Assembly: GCA_047605615.1 (NCBI GenBank) | Contig: JASGFI010000160.1 | Span: 1 to 6,043, forward strand | Length of the DNA: 6,043 nt | Direction: 5' to 3' | From: Taibaiella sp047605615 | GTDB taxonomy: Bacteria > Bacteroidota > Bacteroidia > Chitinophagales > Chitinophagaceae | In this document: positions 1 to 5,874 of the stretch, piece after piece | Layout: every line of letters starts with the position of its first letter | Position numbering within the stretch: position 1 is the first letter of the stretch | The notes under the pieces: generated by a model | What the model was told of the DNA's origin: nothing | The model's input: the letters and a program-made list of their open reading frames with translations, nothing else | Database searches by the model: none | Made by a program: the position numbers and the translations under genes

Positions 1-51
1 TTTCGCCGAAAAGAGCCATAAGAAAACAAATGAATGAATTTTAAACAGGCT

Positions 52-1578
52 CTAAATATCAAATTTTATTCCCTGGGCCAAAGGCAAATCGCTGCCGTAG
101 TTTATGGTGTTCGTTTGTCTGCGCATATAAGCCTTCCATGCGTCGGAGCCGCTTTCGCGGCCACCGCCTGTTTCTTTTTCCCCGCCAAAAGCACCGCCAA
201 TTTCTGCACCCGACGTACCTATGTTTACGTTGGCTATGCCGCAATCGCTGCCTGCCGCCGATAGAAACAATTCCGCTTCCCGCAGGTTTTGTGTAAATAT
301 TGCGGACGATAATCCTTGCGGCACCGCATTTTGCAGGGCAATGGCTTCCTTTAAATCTTTGTACTTCATCAGGTACAAAATAGGCGCAAATGTTTCGTGC
401 TGCACTATGTCCATTTCGTTCTTTGCCTCTATGATGCAGGGTTTCACATAGCAGCCGCCTTCGTAGCCTTTGCCTGTCAGCACGCCGCCCGGCACCAAAA
501 TTCTTGCCCCTTCGCCTTTGGCTTTTTCAATGGCATCCAAATATTGCTGCACGGCTTGCCGGTCTATCAATGGCCCTACATGGTTGGCTGCATCCAGCGG
601 ATTGCCTATTCTCAACTGTCCGTAGGCTTTCTTGAGCGTACTTACCGTTTTGTCATACACACTTTCGTGTACTATCAACCGGCGGGTAGAGGTGCATCGT
701 TGGCCGGCAGTGCCCACCGCGCCAAACACCGTGCCTACCAATACCATTTTAAGGTCGGCATGTTCCGATACGATGATGGCGTTGTTGCCGCCCAATTCCA
801 ATATGGATTTGCCAAACCTATAGGCAACCCTTACGGCTACCTCGCGCCCCACCTTGGTAGAACCCGTAAAGGAGATTAAAGGGACACGGGTATCGGCACT
901 TAACCAAGGCCCCGCCGCTTCGCCGGATAGCAGGCAGCTTACGCCTTCGGGTACATTGTTGCGCTTAAATACATCGGCCACTATTTTTTGAACCGCTATG
1001 CCGCACAAAGGTGTTTTGGTGCTGGGTTTCCACACGCATACATTACCGCAAACCCAAGCCAGTGCAGCATTCCAGCTCCAAACGGCTACCGGAAAATTGA
1101 AGGCGCTTATAATGCCCACAATGCCCAAGGGGTGCCATTGTTCGTACATGCGGTGCTTGGGGCGTTCGCTGTGCATGGTTAGGCCGTACAATTGCCTGGA
1201 CAAGCCTGCGGCAAAATCGCAGATGTCTATCATTTCCTGTACTTCGCCCAAGCCTTCTTGCAGGCTTTTGCCCATTTCGTAAGATACTAAGGCACCCAAA
1301 GCCTCTTTGTGCTTCCGCAACGCATCGCCCAATTGGCGCACTATCTCGCCACGTTTTGGTGCCGGCCATTCGCGCCATTCCCGAAAGGCTTCCTGTGCTT
1401 TTGCTATTACTTTTTCATAATTTTTTTCGCTGGAAGTGTCCGTATCGGCTATCAGTTTTCCATTTACCGGACTGAAAGAATGTATCGCATCGCCACCTTT
1501 CAACCATTTGCTGCCGGTAGCGGTACCGGCATTGAAAGTATCGATGCCCAACTGGAGCAATATTTTTTTGGTGTTCAT
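52..1578 (-). CDS. ALDH7 (antiquitin)-type aldehyde dehydrogenase, probable alpha-aminoadipic semialdehyde / piperideine-6-carboxylate dehydrogenase
   Basis: Cytosolic NAD(P)-dependent aldehyde dehydrogenase, 508 residues from the chosen start, full length for the family. Visible motifs: AFNFPVAVWSWN with oxyanion Asn161, cofactor-binding VWKPS (Lys184), FTGSTKVG near 238-244, general base Glu261 in LELGGN, nucleophile Cys295 in GQRCTS, and HETFAP (Glu395, Phe397). The C-terminal stretch 443-507 (SDCGIANVN, TSGAEIGGAFGGEK, GGGRESGSDAWK, DLPLAQGIKF) is the signature of ALDH7A1/antiquitin and bacterial AmaB-like enzymes, which oxidise alpha-aminoadipic semialdehyde to aminoadipate in lysine breakdown. 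The substrate is inferred from family. The ATG at 1578 is preferred because the longer frame would begin with a TTG at 1611 that lies inside the -7 promoter box. An A-rich AAAAAA segment lies upstream of the ATG in place of a Shine-Dalgarno site. It follows gmhB on the same strand but has its own promoter, and no other lysine-degradation gene is in the window. Confidence 0.93.
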   Translation of the reverse strand: MNTKKILLQLGIDTFNAGTATGSKWLKGGDAIHSFSPVNGKLIADTDTSSEKNYEKVIAKAQEAFREWREWPAPKRGEIVRQLGDALRKHKEALGALVSYEMGKSLQEGLGEVQEMIDICDFAAGLSRQLYGLTMHSERPKHRMYEQWHPLGIVGIISAFNFPVAVWSWNAALAWVCGNVCVWKPSTKTPLCGIAVQKIVADVFKRNNVPEGVSCLLSGEAAGPWLSADTRVPLISFTGSTKVGREVAVRVAYRFGKSILELGGNNAIIVSEHADLKMVLVGTVFGAVGTAGQRCTSTRRLIVHESVYDKTVSTLKKAYGQLRIGNPLDAANHVGPLIDRQAVQQYLDAIEKAKGEGARILVPGGVLTGKGYEGGCYVKPCIIEAKNEMDIVQHETFAPILYLMKYKDLKEAIALQNAVPQGLSSAIFTQNLREAELFLSAAGSDCGIANVNIGTSGAEIGGAFGGEKETGGGRESGSDAWKAYMRRQTNTINYGSDLPLAQGIKFDI

Positions 1579-1608
1579 TACAACTGTGTTTTTTAGCGGT
1601 ATAGATGC

Positions 1609-1616
1609 CAAAGGTA
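1609..1616 (-). promoter_or_regulatory. Bacteroidota-type -7 promoter box for the aldehyde dehydrogenase
   Basis: On the minus strand this reads TACCTTTG, a full match to the Bacteroidota -7 consensus TAnnTTTG. It ends 30 bases before the ATG at 1578, which would leave a leader of roughly 20-25 bases. The -33 TTG element is not clear; only a T-rich TTTTCA sits at about the right distance. No convincing terminator separates it from gmhB, so read-through from the heptose operon is also possible. Confidence 0.65.
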
Positions 1617-1644
1617 CAGGCTTTGCACTGTATGAAAATTTTGG

Positions 1645-2163
1645 CTATAAGGTTACGGAGGCAATGCTGTCGAAGTGCCGGTCTATCAAGGGGTGGGGCA
1701 GTGGCGTGCCGGGCGCAGTAGTGGTCAAAAAAATAGTGCGCATACCCATGCTCTTGCCAAATTGCATGTCGCTAAGGTTGTTGCCAATCATGATGCTTTT
1801 GTCAAATTCAATGTCGGGATATTGGCGCAGGGCGGCCTGGGCCATGCCGGTATTGGGCTTGCGGTCGGGGTGGTTGCGGTCGGGCGATGGTGCAAAATAA
1901 ATGGCGGTTATCTTGCCGCCCGCATGTTCAATTTGCGCTACCATGTGGTCGTGTATATCGGTCAATTGTTTTTCGGTCATCAAGCCGCGACCTATGCCCC
2001 TTTGGTTCGTTACCACAAATACATAATCGAATTTTTGGGTAAGGTGCGAAAGGGTTTGCAAGGCTCCGGGGTAAAATTCAAATTCGTCTATGGAGAAAAT
2101 ATAACTGCCGTCTTTCTCTACATTTATCACCCCGTCGCGGTCTAAAAATAATGCTGTTGCCAC
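1645..2163 (-). CDS. gmhB: GmhB-like HAD phosphatase, D-glycero-D-manno-heptose 1,7-bisphosphate 7-phosphatase family
   Basis: A 172-residue cytosolic HAD-family hydrolase of the histidinol-phosphatase/GmhB group. Motif I is LFLDRDGVIN with nucleophile Asp8 and acid/base Asp10; motif II is VVTNQRGIGRG (Thr52, Asn53, Gln54); the conserved Lys is in RKPNTGM (Lys102); motif IV is IGNNLSDM (Asp132). The family removes the 7-phosphate of heptose bisphosphate, which fits its place after gmhA and hddC. Two oddities: the Cys/His zinc loop of E. coli GmhB (CPHHP...CDCRKP) is absent, the stretch 90-102 having no cysteine, and the first motif IV acid is Asn128 (GNN instead of GD). I recall similar GN motifs in Bacteroidota relatives, so this is probably lineage-typical. 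The start is GTG, 6 bases after the hddC stop, with AGG directly before it. Anomer preference (alpha or beta) cannot be read from the sequence. Confidence 0.85.
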   Translation of the reverse strand: MATALFLDRDGVINVEKDGSYIFSIDEFEFYPGALQTLSHLTQKFDYVFVVTNQRGIGRGLMTEKQLTDIHDHMVAQIEHAGGKITAIYFAPSPDRNHPDRKPNTGMAQAALRQYPDIEFDKSIMIGNNLSDMQFGKSMGMRTIFLTTTAPGTPLPHPLIDRHFDSIASVTL

Positions 2164-2169
2164 CTGTGT

Positions 2170-2853
2170 TTATTTAAAATCTTCCTGTGCTTTGTAATAA
2201 TCTTCGGGTATGCCGATGTCTATGAAATAGGTATCGCTCACGTAGCCTTGCAGGCTGCCATTCAAGGTTTCTGGCTCCAGGAAATCTTTTTCAAAGGAAA
2301 ATTTTTCCGGATAAACATCCAAGTTGGCCAGCATTTTGTTTATCAGGTAAACACCGCCATTGATGAGTCCTTCAGTCTGCAATTTTTTTTCTTCAAATGC
2401 CTCTATGGTACTGTCGGCAGCCAGTTTTACCGCACCGTACCGTTCAAAATGCTGCATGGGTTTCAGGGCCAGCATGGCCTTGTAGCCTTGGCGGAAATTA
2501 CGTTGCATTTGCCTTAAATCTACTTGGAACATGGTGTCGCCATTAAGCACGAACACTTGCTGCTCGCGGCTTTTGGCCAGTGCGCGCCTTATGCCGCCGC
2601 CCGTACCCAAGGGTTCTTGTTCTATCACCCAAGAGGTTTTGAAGGTGTATGCCTTGCCCCGCAGGTATTCGACGATTACCTCCGATTTGTATCCAAGCGA
2701 AAAGATTACATGGTCCACGAATTGAGATTCAAAAAACAGCAAGATATGCTCCAGGAAAGGCTTTCCGGCCACAGGTGCCATACATTTGGGCACATCGCTT
2801 ACCACGCTGCTGAGCCTGGTACCCAAGCCGCCGGCCAATACTATACACTCCAT
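2170..2853 (-). CDS. hddC: Nucleotidyltransferase, D-glycero-alpha-D-manno-heptose 1-phosphate guanylyltransferase type (HddC)
   Basis: A 227-residue single-domain sugar-nucleotide transferase of the Rossmann-like NTP_transferase family. The N-terminal nucleotide loop LAGGLGTRL (residues 6-14) is followed by PKCMAPVAGKPFLEH with Lys23. EPLGTGGGIRRAL (80-92) is the base/ribose contact region, NGD at 104-106 gives one metal-binding Asp, INGGVYLI (165-171) contacts the sugar, and DIGIPEDY (212-219) gives the second metal ligand, Asp212. This fold is unlike the cytidylyltransferase-type domain of HldE that makes ADP-heptose, so between gmhA and gmhB it points to the GDP-heptose route. GMP transfer is inferred from family and context; a related hexose-1-phosphate transferase remains possible. 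Start ATG lies 12 bases after the gmhA stop. Length is normal for HddC-like proteins. Confidence 0.85.
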   Translation of the reverse strand: MECIVLAGGLGTRLSSVVSDVPKCMAPVAGKPFLEHILLFFESQFVDHVIFSLGYKSEVIVEYLRGKAYTFKTSWVIEQEPLGTGGGIRRALAKSREQQVFVLNGDTMFQVDLRQMQRNFRQGYKAMLALKPMQHFERYGAVKLAADSTIEAFEEKKLQTEGLINGGVYLINKMLANLDVYPEKFSFEKDFLEPETLNGSLQGYVSDTYFIDIGIPEDYYKAQEDFK

Positions 2854-2865
2854 TCGTAGGGCATT

Positions 2866-3447
2866 TTAATTTTTAGGGAACAATGCAGCCTCTACCAGTT
2901 CGCAGATGATGTGGCCGATGGTGATGTGGCTTTCCTGTATGCGCGGCGTGTCGTTGCTAGGTACGTCAATCAGCAAATCCGATGATGCTTTCATTTTGCC
3001 GCCGCTTTCGCCGGTCATGGCTATTGTGGTCATGCCTATTTGCCGGGCTTGCTCAAAAGCATTGATGATGTTGGCAGAGTTGCCCGACGTGCTTAGTCCC
3101 ACTATTATATCGCCCTCTTTGCCCATGCCTTTTAGCATACGGCTATATACGTGTTCGTAACCATAATCGTTGGCTACGGCGGTTAGGTACGAAGTGTTGC
3201 AATGCAGGGCATCCGAAGGCAAGGGATTGCGGTCGAAATAGAAGCGGCCCGAAAATTCGGCTGCCAAATGCTGCGCGTCGGCCGCGCTGCCGCCATTGCC
3301 GCAAAACAATACCTTGTTGCCCGCCGTAAATGCAGCAATAATTTTTTCGGTTGCCGAAACAATGGAGCGGAGCAATTCTTCGTTGGCCAGTATTTTTTCC
3401 TTGACCGAAATGGAATTGCGTATGATGTTGGTTACTTGTTGTTGCAT
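2866..3447 (-). CDS. gmhA: Sedoheptulose-7-phosphate isomerase GmhA (SIS domain)
   Basis: A 193-residue SIS-domain isomerase that converts sedoheptulose 7-phosphate to D-glycero-D-manno-heptose 7-phosphate, the first committed step to nucleotide-activated heptose. Phosphate-binding and active-site motifs are complete: FCGNGGSAADAQHLAAEFSGR (48-68), LSTSGNSANI (118-127), TGESGG (145-150) and NDTPRIQESHITIGH (165-179). The residues known in GmhA as metal ligands and catalytic groups (His61, Glu65, Gln172, His180) align one position lower here as His60, Glu64, Gln171 and His179, so the enzyme looks intact. It is the first gene of the gmhA-hddC-gmhB operon and has a promoter box 25 bases upstream. 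The start ATG is preceded by an A-rich segment (TTAAAACCA) rather than a Shine-Dalgarno site. Confidence 0.94.
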   Translation of the reverse strand: MQQQVTNIIRNSISVKEKILANEELLRSIVSATEKIIAAFTAGNKVLFCGNGGSAADAQHLAAEFSGRFYFDRNPLPSDALHCNTSYLTAVANDYGYEHVYSRMLKGMGKEGDIIVGLSTSGNSANIINAFEQARQIGMTTIAMTGESGGKMKASSDLLIDVPSNDTPRIQESHITIGHIICELVEAALFPKN

Positions 3448-3472
3448 TGGTTTTAATAAGTATAAAGGCCGC

Positions 3473-3480
3473 CAAAGTTA
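3473..3480 (-). promoter_or_regulatory. -7 promoter box for the gmhA-hddC-gmhB operon
   Basis: The minus strand reads TAACTTTG, matching TAnnTTTG, and ends 25 bases before the gmhA ATG. A TTCG about 20 bases further upstream could serve as a degenerate -33 element (consensus TTTG). It lies in the 158-base divergent region shared with the nitroreductase gene. Confidence 0.55.
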
Positions 3481-3523
3481 GGAAACTACCGCTTAACGAA
3501 CTTATTTATTGGCAAAGGCTTAG

Positions 3524-3531
3524 TACTTTTG
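3524..3531 (+). promoter_or_regulatory. -7 promoter box for the nitroreductase-ccmB unit
   Basis: TACTTTTG on the plus strand matches TAnnTTTG. The expected start of transcription, near 3538, leaves a leader of roughly 68 bases before the ATG at 3606. The -33 element is not convincing: the nearest TTG (3509-3511) is too close, and only T-rich sequence lies at the normal distance. The divergent gmhA box is 43 bases away. Confidence 0.45.
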
Positions 3532-3605
3532 CGCCCGAATGATTATTTTTTGTGGCAGTACGAGAAATGTATAGGGTAGTGCCACCATTATTTTGAAATA
3601 AAAAT

Positions 3606-4193
3606 ATGAACCAAGTTTTTGAAAATATAGCTTCGGTAATAAAATACCGGCGCACCAACAAGGCGGCCAATATGAATGGCAGGCCAATAGCAAACGATGA
3701 AATAATGCAATTGCTGCAACTGGCCGACTATGCGCCCACCCACGCCCGCACCGAACCGTGGCGTTTCTTCGTATATACGGGTGCCGGTTTGGAGCAATTT
3801 TGTACCGACCATGCCGATATGTATTGGCAAGCCACCGCCGAGGAAAACAGGAAGCAAGCCACTTACGACAGCTTAAAGGCGAATAGCCACACCGCCTCGC
3901 ACTTGGTGATAGCCGCAATGAAGCGAACACCCATGGCAAAAATCCCGAAGTCGGAAGAATATGCGGCCACCGCCGCGGCTGTCCAAAATATATTGTTGGG
4001 CGCGGAAGCATTGGGCATAGCCAGCATTTGGAGCACGGGCGGCATGGCATTGAAGCCCCAAATGAAGGCTTATTTGCACCTCGAAGAAGATGACGAAGTG
4101 CTTGGTTTTGTATATTTGGGTCATGCGGACGTGCCCCAACGCGAACCGCTGCGCAACATACCCCTGGAAGAAAAAATCATTTGGCATTCGTAA
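3606..4193 (+). CDS. Nitroreductase family protein (YdjA-like FMN flavoprotein)
   Basis: A 195-residue, probably FMN-binding and dimeric, NAD(P)H-dependent reductase. It resembles the short nitroreductase subgroup around E. coli YdjA. The N-terminal FMN phosphate motif is YRRTNKA (14-20). ADYAPTHARTEPWRFFV (40-56) is the family's second flavin-contact block, and the SIWSTGG segment (140-146), followed by VLGFVYLGHA (165-174), corresponds to the WRSG and VGFLYLG elements of YdjA. The C-terminal IPLEEKI is also typical. No signal peptide, so cytosolic. The physiological substrate is not known for this subgroup and the neighbours do not settle it. The start is preceded by an A-rich AAATAAAAAT. 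Only 13 bases separate it from ccmB, so the two are probably co-transcribed. Confidence 0.9.
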   Translation: MNQVFENIASVIKYRRTNKAANMNGRPIANDEIMQLLQLADYAPTHARTEPWRFFVYTGAGLEQFCTDHADMYWQATAEENRKQATYDSLKANSHTASHLVIAAMKRTPMAKIPKSEEYAATAAAVQNILLGAEALGIASIWSTGGMALKPQMKAYLHLEEDDEVLGFVYLGHADVPQREPLRNIPLEEKIIWHS

Positions 4194-4206
4194 GCATACC
4201 GGCAAT

Positions 4207-4860
4207 ATGCTGCAACCCTTGATAACGCTGATAAAGAAAGACCTGCTGCTCGAATGGCGGCAAAAGCACACGCTGTTTGGCGTGGTGCTGTATGTTGGCT
4301 GCACGGTATTGGTGTTGTACATGATGACGGGCGCGCCGGAGAGCAAGATTTGGAACGCGCTTTTTTGGGTGGCCATGCTTTTTGTGACGGTAAATACCGT
4401 GGCCAAAAGTTTTTTGCAAGAAGGCGACAGCCGTTTGCGTTATTACTACACCTTGGTGCCGCCCGTAGTGTACGTCTTGTCAAAGATGGCTTACAGCTTG
4501 GTGCTGATGGTGTTCATGACTTTGTTGAGCCTTTTGCTGTTCACCATTTTGTTGGGCAATCCGCTGATACATTTCGGCACGTTTCTGTTAGTCGCTTTGT
4601 TGGGCGCGGCAGGAATGTCGTTGTTGTTTACCTTCTTGTCGGCCATTGCGGCGCAAGCCAGGCAAAATGCGGCGTTGATGGCCATATTGGGCTTCCCCAT
4701 AGCCATACCGTTGTTGCTGATATTGTCCCATCTTGCGGTGGGCGCGGTAAGCCCGGTGGTGCAAGAGGGCTGGTGGAGCATGGCATGGTTGATGGCGGGA
4801 ATGGATGTGTTGATAATAGCTTTGGCGGCCATATTGTTCCCGTTTTTATGGAAGGAATGA
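4207..4860 (+). CDS. ccmB: Heme exporter protein CcmB (cytochrome c maturation permease)
   Basis: A 217-residue inner-membrane protein with about six hydrophobic segments (roughly 22-40, 48-66, 86-115, 122-147, 154-178, 190-213), close to the usual 220 residues of CcmB. CcmB is the permease partner of the ATPase CcmA in the CcmABCD complex, which releases heme-loaded CcmE for c-type cytochrome assembly. Family marks are the amphipathic N-terminus LIKKDLLLEWRQK (7-19), FVTVNTVAKSFLQEGD (59-74) and the block around FLSAIAAQARQNAALMAILGFPIAIPLL (143-170). The ATG at 4207 is chosen over an upstream frame-open start at 4090 because the latter would overlap the nitroreductase by about 100 bases and adds a non-membrane extension foreign to the family. 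It follows the nitroreductase by 13 bases. No ccmA, ccmC or ccmE is present in the window. Confidence 0.88.
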   Translation: MLQPLITLIKKDLLLEWRQKHTLFGVVLYVGCTVLVLYMMTGAPESKIWNALFWVAMLFVTVNTVAKSFLQEGDSRLRYYYTLVPPVVYVLSKMAYSLVLMVFMTLLSLLLFTILLGNPLIHFGTFLLVALLGAAGMSLLFTFLSAIAAQARQNAALMAILGFPIAIPLLLILSHLAVGAVSPVVQEGWWSMAWLMAGMDVLIIALAAILFPFLWKE

Positions 4861-4908
4861 GTGGCCGTTAATCACTAAGCGTAGGGAAGGCAACAGCATA
4901 AATTTTCC

Positions 4909-4940
4909 TTGGAACAATTGAGGAAGGTTTGTTACCTTTG
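4909..4940 (+). promoter_or_regulatory. Promoter of the tRNA-Lys gene
   Basis: The best promoter in the window. TTG at 4909-4911 is followed after 21 bases by TACCTTTG at 4933-4940, a normal -33/-7 pair for Bacteroidota. Transcription would start near 4947, about 23 bases before the tRNA. The short pre-tRNA leader contains a 5-base-pair hairpin (CGCTT 4945-4949 with AAGCG 4958-4962) that could sit next to the RNase P cleavage point. An imperfect TTCCT/AGGAA inverted repeat flanks the -33 element and is probably chance. Confidence 0.75.
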
Positions 4941-4969
4941 CAGCCGCTTCGTAAAAAAAGCGATGTGCG

Positions 4970-5042
<73 letters not shown>

Positions 5043-5057
5043 CAAACAGCACCACCC

Positions 5058-5084
5058 GAAAGGCCGCTATTTTAGCGGCCTTTC
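5058..5084 (+). terminator. Hairpin terminator behind tRNA-Lys
   Basis: A perfect 12-base-pair inverted repeat (5058-5069 with 5073-5084, GC-rich core AGGCCGC/GCGGCCT) closed by a TTT loop. The 3' arm ends in TTTC and is followed by CTCATTTTT. It lies 16 bases behind the tRNA and is well placed as its Rho-independent terminator. Because the arms begin with GAAA and end with TTTC, it could also stop transcripts arriving on the minus strand from the lptC side. Confidence 0.85.
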
Positions 5085-5126
5085 CTCATTTTTAGCGGTT
5101 TACGCACTGTCAAGGGGGATTTCATG

Positions 5127-5156
5127 TTGTGGCTACTTGTGGCTGCTTGTGGTTAT
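5127..5156 (+). repeat. Three tandem 10-base units, TTGTGG(N4)
   Basis: TTGTGG begins at 5127, 5137 and 5147, giving an exact 10-base period. The units read TTGTGGCTAC, TTGTGGCTGC and TTGTGGTTAT, degrading in the last. The period is close to one helical turn, so each copy faces the same side of the DNA, as expected of an array bound by a protein. It is non-coding in any convincing frame and begins 85 bases after the tRNA end. The function is unknown; an arm-type integrase-binding array is one inference. Confidence 0.75.
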
Positions 5157-5218
5157 AAATGGCCAAAATGTGTTACCAAATGTGTTACCCGTTGTGTTAC
5201 CTTGATGAAATACTCCAT
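5153..5218 (-). CDS. Possible 21-residue small ORF with a V-T-x-x triplet repeat
   Basis: An ATG at 5218 lies 35 bases after the lptC stop on the same strand, is preceded by GGAAA, and opens a 21-codon frame ending with TAA at 5155-5153. Its middle reads KVTQRVTHLVTH, the product of the 12-base repeat array in this frame, and it ends FGHL. I do not recognise a family with confidence. Tyrosine recombinases of Bacteroidota sometimes carry Val-Thr-rich C-terminal tails, so this could be the last fragment of a lost integrase gene, but that is from memory and weak. It may equally be chance. Confidence 0.2.
   Translation of the reverse strand: MEYFIKVTQRVTHLVTHFGHL
5169..5204 (+). repeat. Three tandem 12-base units, TGTGTTACC(N3)
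   Basis: The nonamer TGTGTTACC occurs at 5169-5177, 5181-5189 and 5193-5201, identical in all three copies and spaced exactly 12 bases apart. The three spacer bases differ (AAA, CGT, TTG). Perfect cores with variable spacers look more like binding sites or a coding repeat than simple slippage. The array starts 12 bases after the end of the separate TTGTGG array. Function unknown. Confidence 0.8.
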
Positions 5219-5253
5219 TTTCCGGCGTTTAAAGGGGGCGGAGAAAAACCTTT

Positions 5254-5844
5254 TTATTCCACCGGGAAATCGGCTTCGTTAACCGGGAGGGAACCTCTTT
5301 GTTTCAATATTTTGACATACGTCAAATCTTGGTTGGCTTCCAAGCCTTCGCCCCAGATTATTTCGTTCCTGCCCGTAATTTTCACGAATTTATCGGTATA
5401 AAACCTTTTGAGTTTCTGGTTCCAGACAAGCTCTTCCGTTTCCAGCTTTTCGCCGGTAGGGGTGCGCACCACCACGCTGTCGCGGCCTATCACGTTGTCG
5501 GAATTGGTGTAATACCGCGCGCTGCGGCAGGTAACGGTGCTTTCCAGCTTCAGGCTGTCTTTGTAAACCTCCAATTGTACGCCTTTCAGGAAATCCATGA
5601 AGGGCGGTTTGGCGGTTTCGTTGCCCACGAATTCCTTGGTTGTGAGTTGTGCCTTGGTTTTGCCGTTTTGGCTAAAAATAAAAGTCACGTCGTAGGCCCT
5701 GTCTTCTTCGAAATCCTTTAGGGTATTGGCTCCGGGCAGTTTGCTCAAATCATTTTCGCAAGAAGGAAAAACAAGGCTCGATGCCACACACAAGAGCAAC
5801 AAGGCCAATTTACAGCCTGTTTTTCGGATTAAATACTGCAACAT
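5254..5844 (-). CDS. lptC: LPS export ABC transporter periplasmic lipoprotein LptC
   Basis: A 196-residue envelope protein from the chosen ATG. A signal segment (positively charged RKTGCK, then LALLLLCVASSLVF) ends in the lipobox-like FPSC at 26-29, predicting lipidation at Cys29. The rest is a beta-rich LptC/OstA-type fold: YDVTFIFSQNGKTKAQLTT (51-69), FMDFLKGVQLEVY (82-94), ARYYTNSDNVIGRDSVVVRTPTGEKLETEELVWNQKLKRFYTDKFVKI, and the end GEGLEANQDLTYVKI (165-179). LptC receives LPS from LptBFG and hands it to LptA across the periplasm. In proteobacteria it is held by a transmembrane helix; the lipoprotein form is the one I associate with Bacteroidota. ATG 5844 is preferred over a TTG at 5895 because a TACCTTTG promoter box lies between them. 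The right-hand neighbour on this strand is not visible. Confidence 0.85.
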   Translation of the reverse strand: MLQYLIRKTGCKLALLLLCVASSLVFPSCENDLSKLPGANTLKDFEEDRAYDVTFIFSQNGKTKAQLTTKEFVGNETAKPPFMDFLKGVQLEVYKDSLKLESTVTCRSARYYTNSDNVIGRDSVVVRTPTGEKLETEELVWNQKLKRFYTDKFVKITGRNEIIWGEGLEANQDLTYVKILKQRGSLPVNEADFPVE

Positions 5845-5874
5845 TTGGGGCAATGGGAATAAAATTTGTGTCGG

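Noticed and set aside
12..53. AGAGCC/GGCTCT inverted repeat straddling the end of the aldehyde dehydrogenase, followed on the minus strand by TTTTC
   Set aside because: The loop would be about 30 bases, the stem only six pairs, and the first arm overlaps the stop codon. Too weak to call a terminator.
397..879. Long plus-strand open frame opposite the aldehyde dehydrogenase
   Set aside because: It is antisense to a gene with complete catalytic motifs and its product looks like no protein family; a shadow frame.
1610..1623. CAAAG/CTTTG inverted repeat around the aldehyde dehydrogenase -7 box
   Set aside because: Five pairs and largely made of the promoter box itself; no independent sign of an operator.
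3539..3574. An 11-codon frame starting at about the predicted transcription start of the nitroreductase transcript (possible leader peptide)
   Set aside because: No ribosome-binding context, no run of regulatory codons, and no attenuator hairpin before 3606. Chance is the simpler explanation.
4254..4871. A 205-codon plus-strand frame overlapping ccmB in another frame
   Set aside because: Its product is a His/Gly/Val-rich out-of-frame translation. The ccmB frame has clear membrane segments and family motifs.
4861..4908. Possible terminator after ccmB (CGTTA...TAAGCG)
   Set aside because: Only about four pairs with a wobble and no following T-run; not supportable.
5072..5125. A 17-codon minus-strand frame beginning MKSPLTVRKPLKMRKG, loosely like the start of a Bacteroidota integrase
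   Set aside because: It runs into and ends inside the tRNA terminator hairpin and is too short to show homology. At most it is a remnant, and it is not needed to explain the region.
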